Shown here: in pieces, positions 13,201 through 21,600 of the stretch
How positions within the stretch are numbered: position 1 is the stretch's first letter
Layout: every line of letters begins with the position of its first letter
NCBI RefSeq assembly: GCF_032854445.1
Contig: NC_088295.1
Span: 78,706,028 to 78,770,027 of the forward strand
DNA from: Liolophura sinensis
Lineage: Eukaryota > Mollusca > Polyplacophora > Chitonida > Chitonidae
DNA: 64,000 bases
Direction of reading: 5' to 3'
Position numbers and translations under genes: made by a program
The notes under the pieces: generated by a model
Seen by the model: only the letters and a program-made list of their open reading frames with translations
The model's database searches: none
What the model was told of the DNA's origin: nothing

Positions 13201-16200
13201 CACTCTGTCGACAGAGTAAAAATGTCATATTAACGTGGACTCCGGTTCGATCCCGAATCAAATCAGGACCAAGATTACAAAACTGGTTGTCTTTTACACC
13301 CGTACACAGACACTATCTTCATTTAATCAAGCTAGAGATGTCCAACATTATCTACCTTGACTTACAGAGACATTTTAACTCCTCAGCCCTGAACTTTCCT
13401 TCACAAATATACATGACTTTTTGCCCCAGTCAGGTTCCAGTTTACAAAGGTTGACAGGCACCTTAGTTATTGAGACTGTCAAAACAACAGCACGAGATGT
13501 GGCTGTAATGAGAAGTATGCGGTAAGACGGAGAATCAGCCCCAGAGAGGTACGATAAGGCGGAGAATCAGCCCCAGAGAGATACGGTAAGGCCTAGAATC
13601 AGCCCCAGAGAGATACGGTAAGGCGGAGAATCAGCCCCAGAGAGGTACGATAAGGCGGAGAATCAGCCCCAGGGAGGTGCGGTAAGACGGAGACTCAACC
13701 CCAGAGAGATACGGTAAGGCGGAGAATCAGCCCCAGAGAGGTACGATAAGGCGGAGAATCAGCCCCAGGGAGGTGCGGTAAGACGGAGACTCAACCCCAG
13801 AGAGATACGGTAAGGCGGAGAATCAGCCCCAGAGAGGTACGGTAAGGCGGAGAATCAGCCTTAGAAAGGTACACTAAGAAAGTGCAAATTCCAAATCCCA
13901 CAACAATCCTGTAAGTTTCTAAATTAGAAATATAAGACTTAGCCGAATCACCCATGAAAGTTAAAACCTCATAAAAGAGATGGTTGCTTAGTAATAATCC
14001 TCCAAAAATGAACTCTCAATCACAAATGCCAAATTTTCGTTCAAACGAGGGGCTGCGTTTTTAATTTACAATATGAAGATCAACAATAACCAGAAAAATA
14101 TTTTTACTCAAACCGTCATGTATTTCTACGTGCTGTCAAAGTTTCGTTTTGCTTAATGTTTGTCGTCGTATGTAAGGCATAAGCTTTATTATGTGATCAG
14201 TTTTGTTATATTTTAGCAAATTTAAACTGCGTACTGCTGCCATGGAATGACAGACATCGCCCACAGTACAGTGGACTTCACACAGTCCCTGCAGAGAAAA
14301 GATTGCATACTGGGGAACAGTTTGAATCTCTGTGGCTCTTTTGTTGTTTTTTTTTTTTTTGCTTTTTTCATTTTTCCTTTGGAGCATTGTCACAGTGCGA
14401 GTGTAAAGATAAAGACCATCTTGCATTAAATAAGAGTTTATTTATTTTATTTATTTGATTGGTGTTTTATGAATTAGAATGGATAAGCTATGGTATTACG
14501 TAACATTTGGCAACTATAGCGAAATCCCATGGTGAATCCTGGTTGAGAGCACGTGTTCCACTAGCTATAATTAGCATGAACTTGATATGCGTAGAGGAAG
14601 TATAAGGTTTAAAGTTATATTTGTTATATATTTATTTAATTGATTGATGCATAAATGCGTGCTCAAGAATTTTTTCAGAAAGTTGCATTTGGGGTGATTT
14701 ACATAACTCTACAGTGTCAAATACAAAAAAAGATATTTCAGTATGAGTGGAGCCGGCTATAATTTTTTTCGATTTTATGATCTATACATCGCTTCAGTGC
14801 AGGTTTGGAGATTTATAAGCCGAATGCTTGCTATACAACAGGAAAAGAAGAAAATAACAGTAAAACAGAACTGGAAAAAGAAGTGGCATTTCGAGTGTGT
14901 CAACAGCTGTCATTCGCAGCTATAGTCAGTTTCGCTACTAGAGGTGCACAGTCTCTTGCACTGGGGCCGATTTCCCGCCTTACCATACCAGGTCGTTTAT
15001 TTCACACTAGACGCAGAAGTGGCTCAAAATAACTCCCTACGTATCGACATGTTAAGGGCTATCTGTCATTTTGAGGCAAAATAGGGTTGATAGAAATTAG
15101 TGGCGAAACAACAACAACGTATGATCACCGCTTGTTGCTGTTATGCAATGTTGTGTCTAGAGGTAAATGGAATCCGAAAGTACGTGCATTTGCATCGAAA
15201 TAATGGACGATCAACGATTGGCTAAAAATACCCGTGGGTCGCATAGACACATTAAAATACAGAGACCGGTAACGTATCCTCACAGACACATTAAAATACG
15301 GAGACCGGTAACTTACCTTCATAGACACATTAAAATACGGAAACCAGAGGCATACCTGTACAGACACACTAAATATGGAGATGAGTAACCAACAATCTTA
15401 GAGCCATTAAAATCCGGAGACTCTTACACATTACAATACTGCCATACCTGGACGATAAATGTGGAGACAAATGACTTACTGTTACAGGCACATTAAAATA
15501 CAGGGACCAGAAACCTAACCTCACATACACACTAAAATAGAGAGACCTGTGACTTACTGTTACAGACACATCAAAATACGGAGACCGACTTACTTTCGCA
15601 GACGGGGGCAGAACAACACTGACCATCAGGTACACGTGTGTTTTGTTGTAGACATCGGCTAATGGGGAACTCCTGTGTTGAAGGACACTGTTTTCGTTGA
15701 CAGTTCAGACTACCGTACACACACCTGCAGGTCTGTGTACAGTTCTCAAACTGTTCTCCCTCCTTCAATGTCCGCTCCTTTAGTTTACATTCAGATGCGG
15801 CTGGGAAAATGGAAAGAGAAGAAAAAATACGAAACATGGTGGAACCATCATCAGACCGTTAAAATTAGTTATTTGTTTTTCGGAATGTTTATTGACCTAT
15901 AAGTAAACAAATGCTTGACTTACAAATTGTGTTTCATGAAACAATATTGTTGACACTTCTAGTTTTATATATTCTCCTACCGATCTTTGTACAATCATTT
16001 GTACATTTTATTAATGCATATTATATGTTATCCTAGGTATAAGTCAGCTCTTATAACATAAAACACTCGGTTTCTGTGCTTGGCAAACTTGCCAAGTAGT
16101 ATGGTCCTTGTGCTCAGACTTACTATTAAATTCACGCAAGAGTTTCATACCTTTATATACATCTTAAGGCATGTAGACTTGTTATAGATTAATTACTCGT

Positions 16201-16386
16201 TTCATATTTATTAAAATACATACTGGTCATAGAAGCCGACAAAATATACATAAGACTACAGCAGTGAATATCCTTTATTCTTTTTTTAAAGTGCACCATG
16301 GTGTCCTATATATCAGACTTACCTAGTGCGAACAGTACACAAGACACAAGTGCTTGTAGGTATAGAAAGGTGCCACTACGCGCCAT
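1067..16386 (-). CDS. Secreted VWC/EGF-like modular protein, partial (gene-level entry)
   Basis: Joined minus-strand exons in transcript order: 16386-16323, 15800-15594, 13204-13061, 12334-12194, 11378-11235, 10568-10419, 2683-2540, 1213-1067, continuing off the left edge. The first exon gives a start methionine and a hydrophobic signal peptide. The others encode a full VWC-type domain, a short VWC-like domain and five EGF-like modules with eight cysteines each. Every junction is phase 1, so the visible parts join into about 380 residues without a break. Exons of 141-207 bp with one module each are typical of extracellular proteins built by exon shuffling. It is probably secreted, or the ectodomain of a receptor if a membrane segment lies off-window. 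VWC domains often bind BMP-type ligands, but nothing here shows a ligand. I recognise the domain families, not the orthologue. An LTR retrotransposon sits in the intron between 10419 and 2683. Confidence 0.8.
1294..1782. repeat. Three-copy tandem repeat, ~163 bp unit
   Basis: Copies begin at about 1294, 1457 and 1621, each opening with tgtagact and carrying the shared block cagagaggagacagaaatg near its end. Copies two and three are closest; the first is more diverged. It lies in an intron of the minus-strand gene. The stretch from 1783 to 2539 shows nothing further. Confidence 0.85.
2540..2683 (-). CDS. EGF-like exon 4 of the VWC/EGF gene
   Basis: 144 bp, phase 1 to phase 1. It encodes CGASFFGPDC..RCGAC.SGRC....GVC......CKSGYIGNQC. 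The acceptor (tttacag) and donor (g|gtaac) match the neighbouring exons. This is the first exon downstream of the retrotransposon insertion. Confidence 0.85.
2789..3186. repeat. 50 bp minisatellite, about 8 copies
   Basis: Head-to-tail units of 50-51 bp built around catgcagtttaccgctgtaa and gcaaatccgtcaca. A stray diverged unit lies at about 3593-3645, some 400 bp away. Short open frames across the array (for example 2710-3064) are repeat artefacts. Otherwise 3187-3921 holds nothing I can name. Confidence 0.9.
3922..4933 (+). repeat. 5' LTR
   Basis: 1012 bp, TGTTA...TAACA. A TATA-like TATATAAG at 4123-4130 is a plausible promoter core. Small open frames inside (3926-4865) are duplicated in the 3' LTR and are not genes. 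Confidence 0.93.
4939..4956 (+). other. Primer binding site, tRNA-Pro-like
   Basis: TGGGGGCTTGTCCGAGAA starts 5 bp after the 5' LTR. It resembles the proline-tRNA primer sites known from gypsy elements and gammaretroviruses. The exact host tRNA cannot be confirmed here. Confidence 0.7.
5061..8843 (+). CDS. Retrotransposon Gag-PR-IN-RNaseH polyprotein, RT core absent
   Basis: 1260 codons from the first ATG after the primer site. About residues 75-150 form a Glu/Arg-rich coiled coil encoded by GAGAGA-rich DNA. About 165-335 resemble a gypsy Gag capsid region. A CCHC knuckle follows (C391, C394, H399, C404). The protease has DTG at 485-487 and LLGNDL downstream. Integrase has its HHCC zinc site (H726, H733, C763, C766), core D797, D856, E892 with D-35-E spacing, and a GPY module near 1031. 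Next come a short RT thumb piece (from about 1092, KRELKRFLGMAGYY) and RNase H (D1167, TDHKP with D1237). Gypsy elements normally run PR-RT-RH-IN; integrase before RH is the Gmr1-like or copia-like order. The RT palm with its catalytic YxDD is missing between about 1067 and 1091 without a frame break. TAG at 8841-8843 truncates the end of RNase H. Confidence 0.92.
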   Translation: MGDFDPKQFVNAPDQDVFESLKKEDLVKLGTFLGLSIKSSWRKRDMQHTLLKHLVEIGKFDSSALSDYEFEGQSDAELKFKQFELEKLRLEKEEREKEREHERERQEKEREHEIELEKLKMQREREEREMQERERERELEFQMKKLELERDEKPGPSGRQDSGFDVTKYIRLVPSFQEKEVDKYFLHFEKIANSLKWPKEFWTMLLQSVLIGKAREIYTQLSVENASNYDYVKEVILKGYELVPEAYRQKFRNYEKGRDQTYVEFGRAKEQLFDCWCTAKKIGKDFESLRQLVLVEEFKRCIHNDVKVFVHVQKASTLEEAASLADDYSLTHKVTYTGKPFNSFTRRNTKSHATGRGSSIQKSSTPGSNGSTAHGSRSSDWNGSPRNRVTCNFCKRVGHVMSECYKLKRIREAQNESKPTGLCVAMHKTLPEVTSAVKSRSELADTGLDKIPKCSMDSFAPFINSGSVSLRSDMSCATPIKILRDTGASQSLLLMNTLPFSEESYSGVRALIRGVESSDLVSVPLHDIYLSSDLISGPVRVGIKPSLPFEGIHLLLGNDLAHDKVIVDPLMVDKPSLNSVTEPVESEIAGLYPSCVVTRAMSRKVSTDQGNTVDLSETFLNNMLDGDSSKLDSQQEADTNFVSGDQPFCRTELIAEQHNDPSISCLFNDAAKDGESLPDPCYYYVKSGILMRQWRPPDVSLEDEWAVKHQVVVPKSYRKDILTIAHETPLAGHLGVNKTYHKILSHFYWPGIRKDVTEFCRSCHACQLVGKPNQTIPKAALRPIPAIGEPFSRILIDCVGPLPKTKSGNQYMLTIMCTSTRFPEAIPLRNITAKTVIKALVKFFTMFGLPKSVQSDQGSNFMSGVFQQVMHELGISQYKSSAYHPQSQGALERFHQTLKSMIRTYCFETGKDWDEGVPLLMFAVRESVQESLRFSPFELVFGHTVRGPLQLFKEKFVSSDSDNVNLLQYVSSFRTKLNRVCELARENLTASQKSMKTKYDKETVRRRFEVGQKVLALLPVSGKPLEARYFGPYVVDKRLSDLNYIIFTPDRRKSRQLCHIHMLKPYVDRDSTDLNVVHPIGGAISCFPEPSCKRELKRFLGMAGYYRKFCRNFSFVSEPLTQLLKKGAKFLWSIECQRSFDRLKAMLSSGPILVAPNFNLPFKLAVDASDISAGAVLLQENETDHVDHPVCFFSRKFDKCQRNYSTIEKECLSLILALQHFEVYVTSSSYPIVVYTDHKPLTFLHKLKGKNRRLLRWSLL
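8841..8918 (+). pseudogene. Nonsense codon and cut-off C-terminal tail of the polyprotein
   Basis: After TAG at 8841-8843 the same frame stays open for 24 codons to a second TAG at 8916-8918. The translated tail (ending KGKDNVIADCLSRV) is the usual end of a gypsy RNase H, so the first stop is a mutation rather than the natural terminus. Confidence 0.85.
9021..9032 (+). other. Polypurine tract
   Basis: GAAGAGTGGGGG directly abuts the 3' LTR, the expected place for the plus-strand primer. Confidence 0.75.
9033..10050 (+). repeat. 3' LTR
   Basis: 1018 bp, nearly identical to the 5' LTR; the length difference is two extra GTT triplets near 9930. It ends TAACA and is followed by CTTG, matching the 4 bp before the 5' LTR. 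Confidence 0.93.
10419..10568 (-). CDS. EGF-like exon 3 of the VWC/EGF gene
   Basis: 150 bp, phase 1 to phase 1, with acceptor ttccag and donor A|gtaagt. It encodes CPRGKFGREC..QCGNCAGG..QC....GLC....KCLPGFMGSLC. It is the last exon before the intron carrying the retrotransposon. No other ORF reveals it. Confidence 0.85.
10895..11100 (-). mobile_element. SINE copy, near full length
   Basis: Read on the minus strand this is the window's common SINE: tail AAATAAAT, then the conserved 3' part (CACTTATACGACGGCGGCCAGC in plus-strand sense, with a few changes), degrading into the tRNA-like head near 11100. It lies in an intron. Confidence 0.8.
11235..11378 (-). CDS. EGF-like exon 2 of the VWC/EGF gene
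   Basis: 144 bp, phase 1 to phase 1. It encodes CPDGWYGEGC..ACGQCAAGTC....GVC....VCLPGYLGEKC, and is the cleanest of the EGF-like modules. Acceptor catag, donor T|gtaagt. Confidence 0.88.
11379..12193. other. Intron with a tRNA-like SINE fragment
   Basis: Mostly unremarkable. About 11508-11572 (gtggtcaaagcgttcgcc, then gaggtcgacc) looks like the tRNA-derived head of an old SINE. It is too decayed to be a tRNA gene. Confidence 0.4.
12194..12334 (-). CDS. Short VWC-like exon of the VWC/EGF gene
   Basis: 141 bp, phase 1 to phase 1, acceptor tccacag and donor T|gtaaga. It encodes KC.LENKTLPHGETF....KTCRCDSGILNC..PDGQSC.ERFCD. Compared with the full VWC exon at 15594-15800 it lacks about 20 residues in the middle, including the CPST...RC segment and one of the paired cysteines. 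Confidence 0.78.
12550..12735. repeat. Degenerate ~20 bp tandem repeat (catcgtgtcatc type)
   Basis: Repeated variants of catcgtgtcatcccttcgtg across an intron of the minus-strand gene. The 62-codon frame it opens is a repeat artefact. Confidence 0.7.
13061..13204 (-). CDS. EGF-like exon 1 of the VWC/EGF gene
   Basis: 144 bp, phase 1 to phase 1, acceptor cgacag and donor A|gtaagt. It encodes CEDRWYGDDC..KCGRCASDRC....GVC....LCHPGFLGNKC, closely matching the exon at 11235-11378. The long open frame over this region on the same strand uses a different register and is not the coding one. Confidence 0.85.
13523..13874. repeat. 32 bp minisatellite, 11 units, with a duplicated trimer
   Basis: Exactly spaced units starting at 13523, 13555, 13587 and so on, core cggagaatcagccccagaga. 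Units 4-6 and units 7-9 appear identical as 96 bp blocks, so part of the array grew by duplicating three units at once. It lies in an intron. Confidence 0.93.
13875..15241. other. Intron, no gene seen
   Basis: AT-rich intron sequence between VWC and EGF exons. It contains a short SINE tail remnant (tttatttgattggtgtttta, about 14450-14470). Open frames at 14136-14429 and 14743-15032 carry no recognisable motif. Confidence 0.5.
15242..15593. repeat. ~39 bp minisatellite abutting a splice donor
   Basis: Degenerate units around gacacattaaaatacggaga. On the minus strand, the sense strand of the gene, several units carry GTAAGT-type sequence like the genuine donor at 15594/15593, which the array touches. 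The array may have grown from the exon-proximal intron end. Confidence 0.8.
15594..15800 (-). CDS. VWC domain exon of the VWC/EGF gene
   Basis: 207 bp, phase 1 to phase 1, acceptor tcccag and donor A|gtaagt. It encodes a full von Willebrand factor C-type domain: C.LKERTLKEGEQF..C.QTCRC..GSLNC....C.....C......PDGQCCS.PVC. It follows the signal peptide directly and so forms the mature N-terminus. Confidence 0.85.
16323..16386 (-). CDS. Signal-peptide exon (exon 1) of the VWC/EGF gene
   Basis: ATG at 16386-16384 opens 21 codons rich in Leu, Val, Phe and Ala (core YLQALVSCVLFAL), then donor CTAG|gtaagt in phase 1, matching the VWC exon. I chose this ATG because the hydrophobic core starts a few residues later. 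An upstream in-frame extension to 16503 looks like 5' UTR. No clear promoter element is visible. Confidence 0.75.
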
Positions 16387-17089
16387 GTTGGACCGTATAG
16401 AATATGACACAGCTCCCGTGCTCACTGCTGCAGCTTCGATGGTCTCGTTATGGAGGACCACACCTGTTGCATATTTCCTTAAGTAACACCCCTGAGCCTC
16501 CAATCGTCACAGATTCCGTCAGCGAGTTACCCAACCGTTTGTTTCATGTCATTTTCTCAATGGCAGGTAGTGTGTGTACTGGGATAACTCAGCATCAAAA
16601 TCAACCCCCACTTGTTCCGCTTTGTTAAGCTTGTTAAGTTTTAAATAAAAAAAGCTCGAGCAAAACGCCAGAGGCTTTTAGAGAAAATTACCCAGCTAGT
16701 TTGTGTTAAATCTTGACAATATATCCGTGTTGAAACAAACAGAGCGTCACATGCTAAACAACACAAGGCTCAGAGGTACCCTCAAATCTACAAAGTTGAG
16801 CGATTTTCAAGTAACAGAATATAGTTATACATGTACGCTATTCTGTAAGTTCGTTTACCTGTTGACATCACCACCCATCCTCTCTATTCGATAGTTACAT
16901 CTATTTCTCTGCTGAAAAAAAGATTTCATCACTGCTCGACAAAGTGATGATTCTTTTTAGTCCGTCAATGTCTTCTTTATCAGGTCTCGTCCATTCAACG
17001 TAAATTTTTAAAGTCATCCAACACCAGATATCTTCTCCGCCAACGTCATCATTCAACATATAGGCCCCACATCTTAAAAATCAATCGTC

Positions 17090-17470
17090 ATCGTGACGCC
17101 ACTCCCGCCACCCCCATCAAATTCATCCTCCAGCAGATTTTCTTTCCCACCAAAATCGTCCTTGATCAGGTTTTATCTCCACCAAAATGCACCCTTGATC
17201 AGGTTTCTTCTCCACAAAAATGCATCCTTTACGAGCTGTTTACCAACAAAGACATCTTCATAAATATCGGCATATATATCGGCTAGGAAAGTCATCCTTC
17301 ACTAGATTTTCTCTCCATGAAGGTCATCCTTCATCAAACTTTGTCTCCATCAAAGTCATCTTTCATTAGATTTCTTCTTAATCAAGTCATCTTTCATCAG
17401 ATTCGTCTTTTTCAAAATCATCATTCACCAGACTGTACTTTCTCCGTCAGTCATCATTCTCTAATGTCTC
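17090..17470. repeat. Degenerate TC-rich tandem repeat
   Basis: Loosely repeated motifs of the type caccaaaatcgtccttgatcaggtttt and tcatccttcatcag. It lies between the divergent VWC/EGF and astacin genes. 16387-17089 shows no feature I can support. Confidence 0.55.
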
Positions 17471-17636
17471 TACAACCATTATTTTTGTTCAGGTTTGTTA
17501 CAGCATCGTTGACATTCCGCAGGCTATGGAGATTCACTCCATGGAGATTAGCCATCTTTCAGTCACATGATTTTACATATTATCCACCAGCAACCATTCA
17601 GTAAAGAATAACGTAAAACCCCAAGCATACACATAT

Positions 17637-17747
<111 letters not shown>

Positions 17748-17805
17748 TACCCTATGTTATATGTTACACATTTTCACCTATAATCAATTATATACTATAT
17801 ACTAG

Positions 17806-18180
17806 TACATTGTCCACCGCAATCCTGCCCAAACATGTTAAACATTTTCATCCATTGTTAAGCATTATACACTGTCCATCGTATTGCTATCCAAACATGT
17901 TAAACATTTTCATCCACTATTAAACATTATACAATGTTCGTCGTATTGCTGTCCATATATGTTAAACATTTTCATCCACTGTTAAGAATTATACACTGTC
18001 CATCGTAATGCTGCTCAAACATGTTAAACATTTCATCCACTGTTAAGCATTATACACTGTCCATTTTATTGCTGCCCAAACATGTTAAACATTTTCCATT
18101 GTATTGCTGCCCAAACATGTTAAGCATTTTCACCCACTATTCAGCATTATATCCTGTTCAAGGAATCGTTGTCCTTACAT
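17806..18180. repeat. ~62 bp minisatellite, about 6 copies
   Basis: Units around catgttaaacattttcatcc and attatacactgtccatcgta, some truncated. Confidence 0.85.
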
Positions 18181-18192
18181 GTTACACACTTT

Positions 18193-18328
18193 GGGGGGCC
18201 TCCGTGGCAGACGACATTAGCACGCCAAGACGGCGCAATGACCCAGAGGCCTCTTACCAATACGGTCGCTGTGAGTTCAAGTCCAGCTCATGCTAGCTTC
18301 CTTTCCGGAAGCTACTTTAAATAAGTAC
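18193..18328 (+). mobile_element. SINE head, truncated by the assembly gap
   Basis: Starts ggcctccgtggcag, with the tRNA-like head and box-B-like gtgagttcaagtccagctc, followed by the start of the conserved body. It runs into the N gap, which suggests the gap arose because repeats blocked assembly. Confidence 0.8.
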
Positions 18329-18528
18329 NNNNNNNNNNNNNNNNNNNNNNNNNNNNNNNNNNNNNNNNNNNNNNNNNNNNNNNNNNNNNNNNNNNNNNNN
18401 NNNNNNNNNNNNNNNNNNNNNNNNNNNNNNNNNNNNNNNNNNNNNNNNNNNNNNNNNNNNNNNNNNNNNNNNNNNNNNNNNNNNNNNNNNNNNNNNNNNN
18501 NNNNNNNNNNNNNNNNNNNNNNNNNNNN
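18329..18528. other. Assembly gap, 200 N
   Basis: Exactly 200 unknown bases, most likely a fixed-size scaffolding placeholder. True length is unknown. It lies just upstream of the first visible astacin exon. Confidence 0.99.
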
Positions 18529-18576
18529 AAAGCACACCCTTTTCCTCCTTTTGACATTTCCGTATTTTTGTTACAG

Positions 18577-18697
18577 CTGAACTCGAGAAATACTGGATCA
18601 AACGATCAATGACAGAATGGGAAAGATACACGTGTTTGAGGTTTACACCCCGGACAACGACACAGCGCAACTATATTCGCTTCGTGAATGGCAGCGG
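18577..18697 (+). CDS. Astacin exon: N-terminal part of catalytic domain
   Basis: 121 bp, phase 1 in, phase 2 out. It encodes KYWIKRSMTEWERYTCLRFTP, the astacin region before the first conserved cysteine and Phe. Acceptor ttacag, donor GG|gtaag. It is the first exon after the gap. Confidence 0.88.
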
Positions 18698-21600
18698 GTA
18701 AGAAGTGATCCAAATATTCACATATGTCTAACCCGCGTTCTAAAATACAAGTTGTGATATATTCATTTAGATGTTTATGAACGTCGAAGTATATAAGTGC
18801 ATTAATTAAAAACGGATGACTGATGATGATTGGAAGTCAGGGCACAGGTTATGTCTAACTCTCCCCAGGTTCTGCCCGGTTTATAAACGTGTTCTCCCCA
18901 TGCTCTCTCTGGTTTATAAACGTGTCGTCCTCGCGTTCTGTCCGATTTATAAACTTGTTCTCCCATGTTCTGGTTTATAATCCTGTTCACTTCAGTTTCT
19001 TCCCAGTTTCAAAACCTGTTCTCAGACTCTGCCAGTTCCTCTTAGGTTCTGTCAGATTTATAAACGTGCTCTCCTCTGGTTCTTCCCGGTTTATAAACGT
19101 GTTCTCATCAGGTTCTGTGTGGTTTATAAACATGTTCTCCTCAGGTTCTGCCCGTTTTATACCTCCCTTTCTTTTCTGATTTTTATCACACGACATCTCA
19201 AAGAGAAATCTATAATTTACATCGAATTAATAAAATGTGTGGCCTAACTATGGCAAACCTCAGTAATTCTGTTTTGGTTGGAGATTTTCAGGTGTAACTC
19301 CAGGTTGTGCTCAGTTTAAAGACCTGTTTTGCTAGGTTTTGTTCAGTTAATAATCATGTTCTCAGCTTCTGCCTAATTAAATGTTCTGTCTGGTTTATAA
19401 TAGTGTTCTCCTCAGATTATGTCTGGTTTATAAACTTGTTCACCTCAGGCTCTGGTTTAAACCCGTTCCCCTCAGGCTCTGGTTTATAAACCCGTTCCTC
19501 TCAGGTTCTGTCTGGTTTATAAACCCGTTCTCCTCAGGTTCGGTTCGGTTTATAAACTTGTTCTCCTCAGGCTCTGGTTTATAAACCCGTTCTCCTCAGG
19601 TTCGGTTCGGTTTATAAACGTGCTCTCCTCAGGCTCTGGTTTATAAACCCGTTCCCCTCAGGTTCTGTCTGGTTTATAAACCAGTTCCCCTCAGGTTCTG
19701 TCTGGTTTATAAACGTGTTCTCCCCAGGTTATGCCTGGTTTATAAATATGTTCTCATCAGTTTCAGTCCGGTTTATAAAGGTGTCCTCCTCAGATTCTTC
19801 ACGGTTTATAAACGCGTTTGATACATAACGTGTTCTCCCCAGGATAAGCCCGGTTTATAAATGTGTTCTCCTCAGGTTATGTCTGGTTTATAAACGTGTT
19901 TTCCCCAGGTTCTGTGCGATTTATAAAGGTGTTCTCCTAAGGTTCTGTCCAGTTTATAGACGTGTTCTCCTCAGATTCTGTGCAGTTTATGAACGTGTTC
20001 TCTCCAGATTCTTTCCAATTTAAACACGTGTTCTCTTCTGGTTCTGTCCCTTTATAAACATGTTCTGGCCTGTTAATACATGCCTTTCTTTCTGATTTTT
20101 ATCACACGACAATTCAAAGAGAAATGTATAATTTACAACTAATTAACAAAATTTGTGGCATAACTATGGCATGTCATAATTCTGTTTTGGTGGGTGTTTT
20201 TCAGGTGTAACTCCAGGGTTGGAATGGTGTTCGGGGGACAGGTTATTAATCTTAAGAAATCCGGATGTAGACAGGTATGCACTTTATTCTTAGTATCAAC
20301 TGATAGTTTGTTTCTTGTTGGTTTTTTTTCAACATCATTTTGAACATGGATATAGGGATATTTGACCGGGGCGTTTGAAAATCATAAATCTTATTCGAAT
20401 GAGAGACAAAAGAAATTAGACGAGACACGTACAGTATCTTGTATCTTATTGTTTCATCTTCCAAGAGTATATATGATATTTTCAATAACAATGTGTATAA
20501 AACTAAATGCTAAATGTGATAATAATCTAGTTATTATAGCCCTATAATTATATTACATTTATCTGAGAAGAAAATGTTAACATTTGACTTGTGTATAAAT
20601 ATAGTGATCCCCCCCCCCCCCCCCCGATTAATGTTGATGCTATAAAAAGCAATGTACTAGACATGATCAAAGAATACCATTTGGACTATGGTACATTTAT
20701 CTGTATATAACCTATCTGATCGCCAGATAACTGTACATCACTTATATATATGCCTCTTTGGTAAAAATTTGATAAATTGCCTCTTTGATTTATCATTTTT
20801 TTATTTGATACAAATTAACCTGGCCAGACAGTTTCTTATTCAGTCATCATTGAAACGATACAGTATCTGTTATATATAGTATCCTAATGAGATATACCTA
20901 GGTTGCCCAATTTCTTTATTTATCTGACTGGTGTTTTACACCATATACTCAAGAATATTTAACTTTTACAACGGTGGGCAGCAGTATGGTGCAAACCGGA
21001 CAGTCTGTTTGGCAGAACTTTCTATGTACGGCCCGAGATGTGCGGAAACCAGCATTAGGTGGACTGGAATTCACTGTCAACGCAATGGTGATAGGCATCT
21101 GGGTCATTGTGCCGAGCTGGCACGTTAACCGCCTCGGCCACGTATTCAAATTGCCCAAAGAGAGAATGAAATATACATTTGGGTCCCCAAAATGCCAATA
21201 AACTCTGCTAACAAACTGCTAACTATATAAAGGTTTGACAAGCAGTTAAAACTCTCCCCCTTCTGATTTTACAGGCATATCAATGTACATTCTTGTCAAG
21301 ATTTGTTTACAAAGATAAGTTACTGTAATACATCTATTTTGACAGATGTCCACCTACATTCACGAAATCGGCCACGCCATTGGTTTGAGACACGAGCACC
21401 AAAGGCCAGATCGAGACAACTTCATCACCATTAACTACACCAACATCATGCCGTCATACCGTAGATGGTTTACCAAATACTCTAGGTTTGCTGTGAACAC
21501 ATACAATGTGAAGTACGACCACTGGTCCATCATGCATTACGGGTTACGCGTGAGTATAAACGCATATAGGCCTATATTATCTGAATCAGTTGACCATAAC

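Noticed and set aside
18889-19584. Repetitive Phe/Ser-rich frames
   Set aside because: Generated by the 33 bp minisatellite in an astacin intron.
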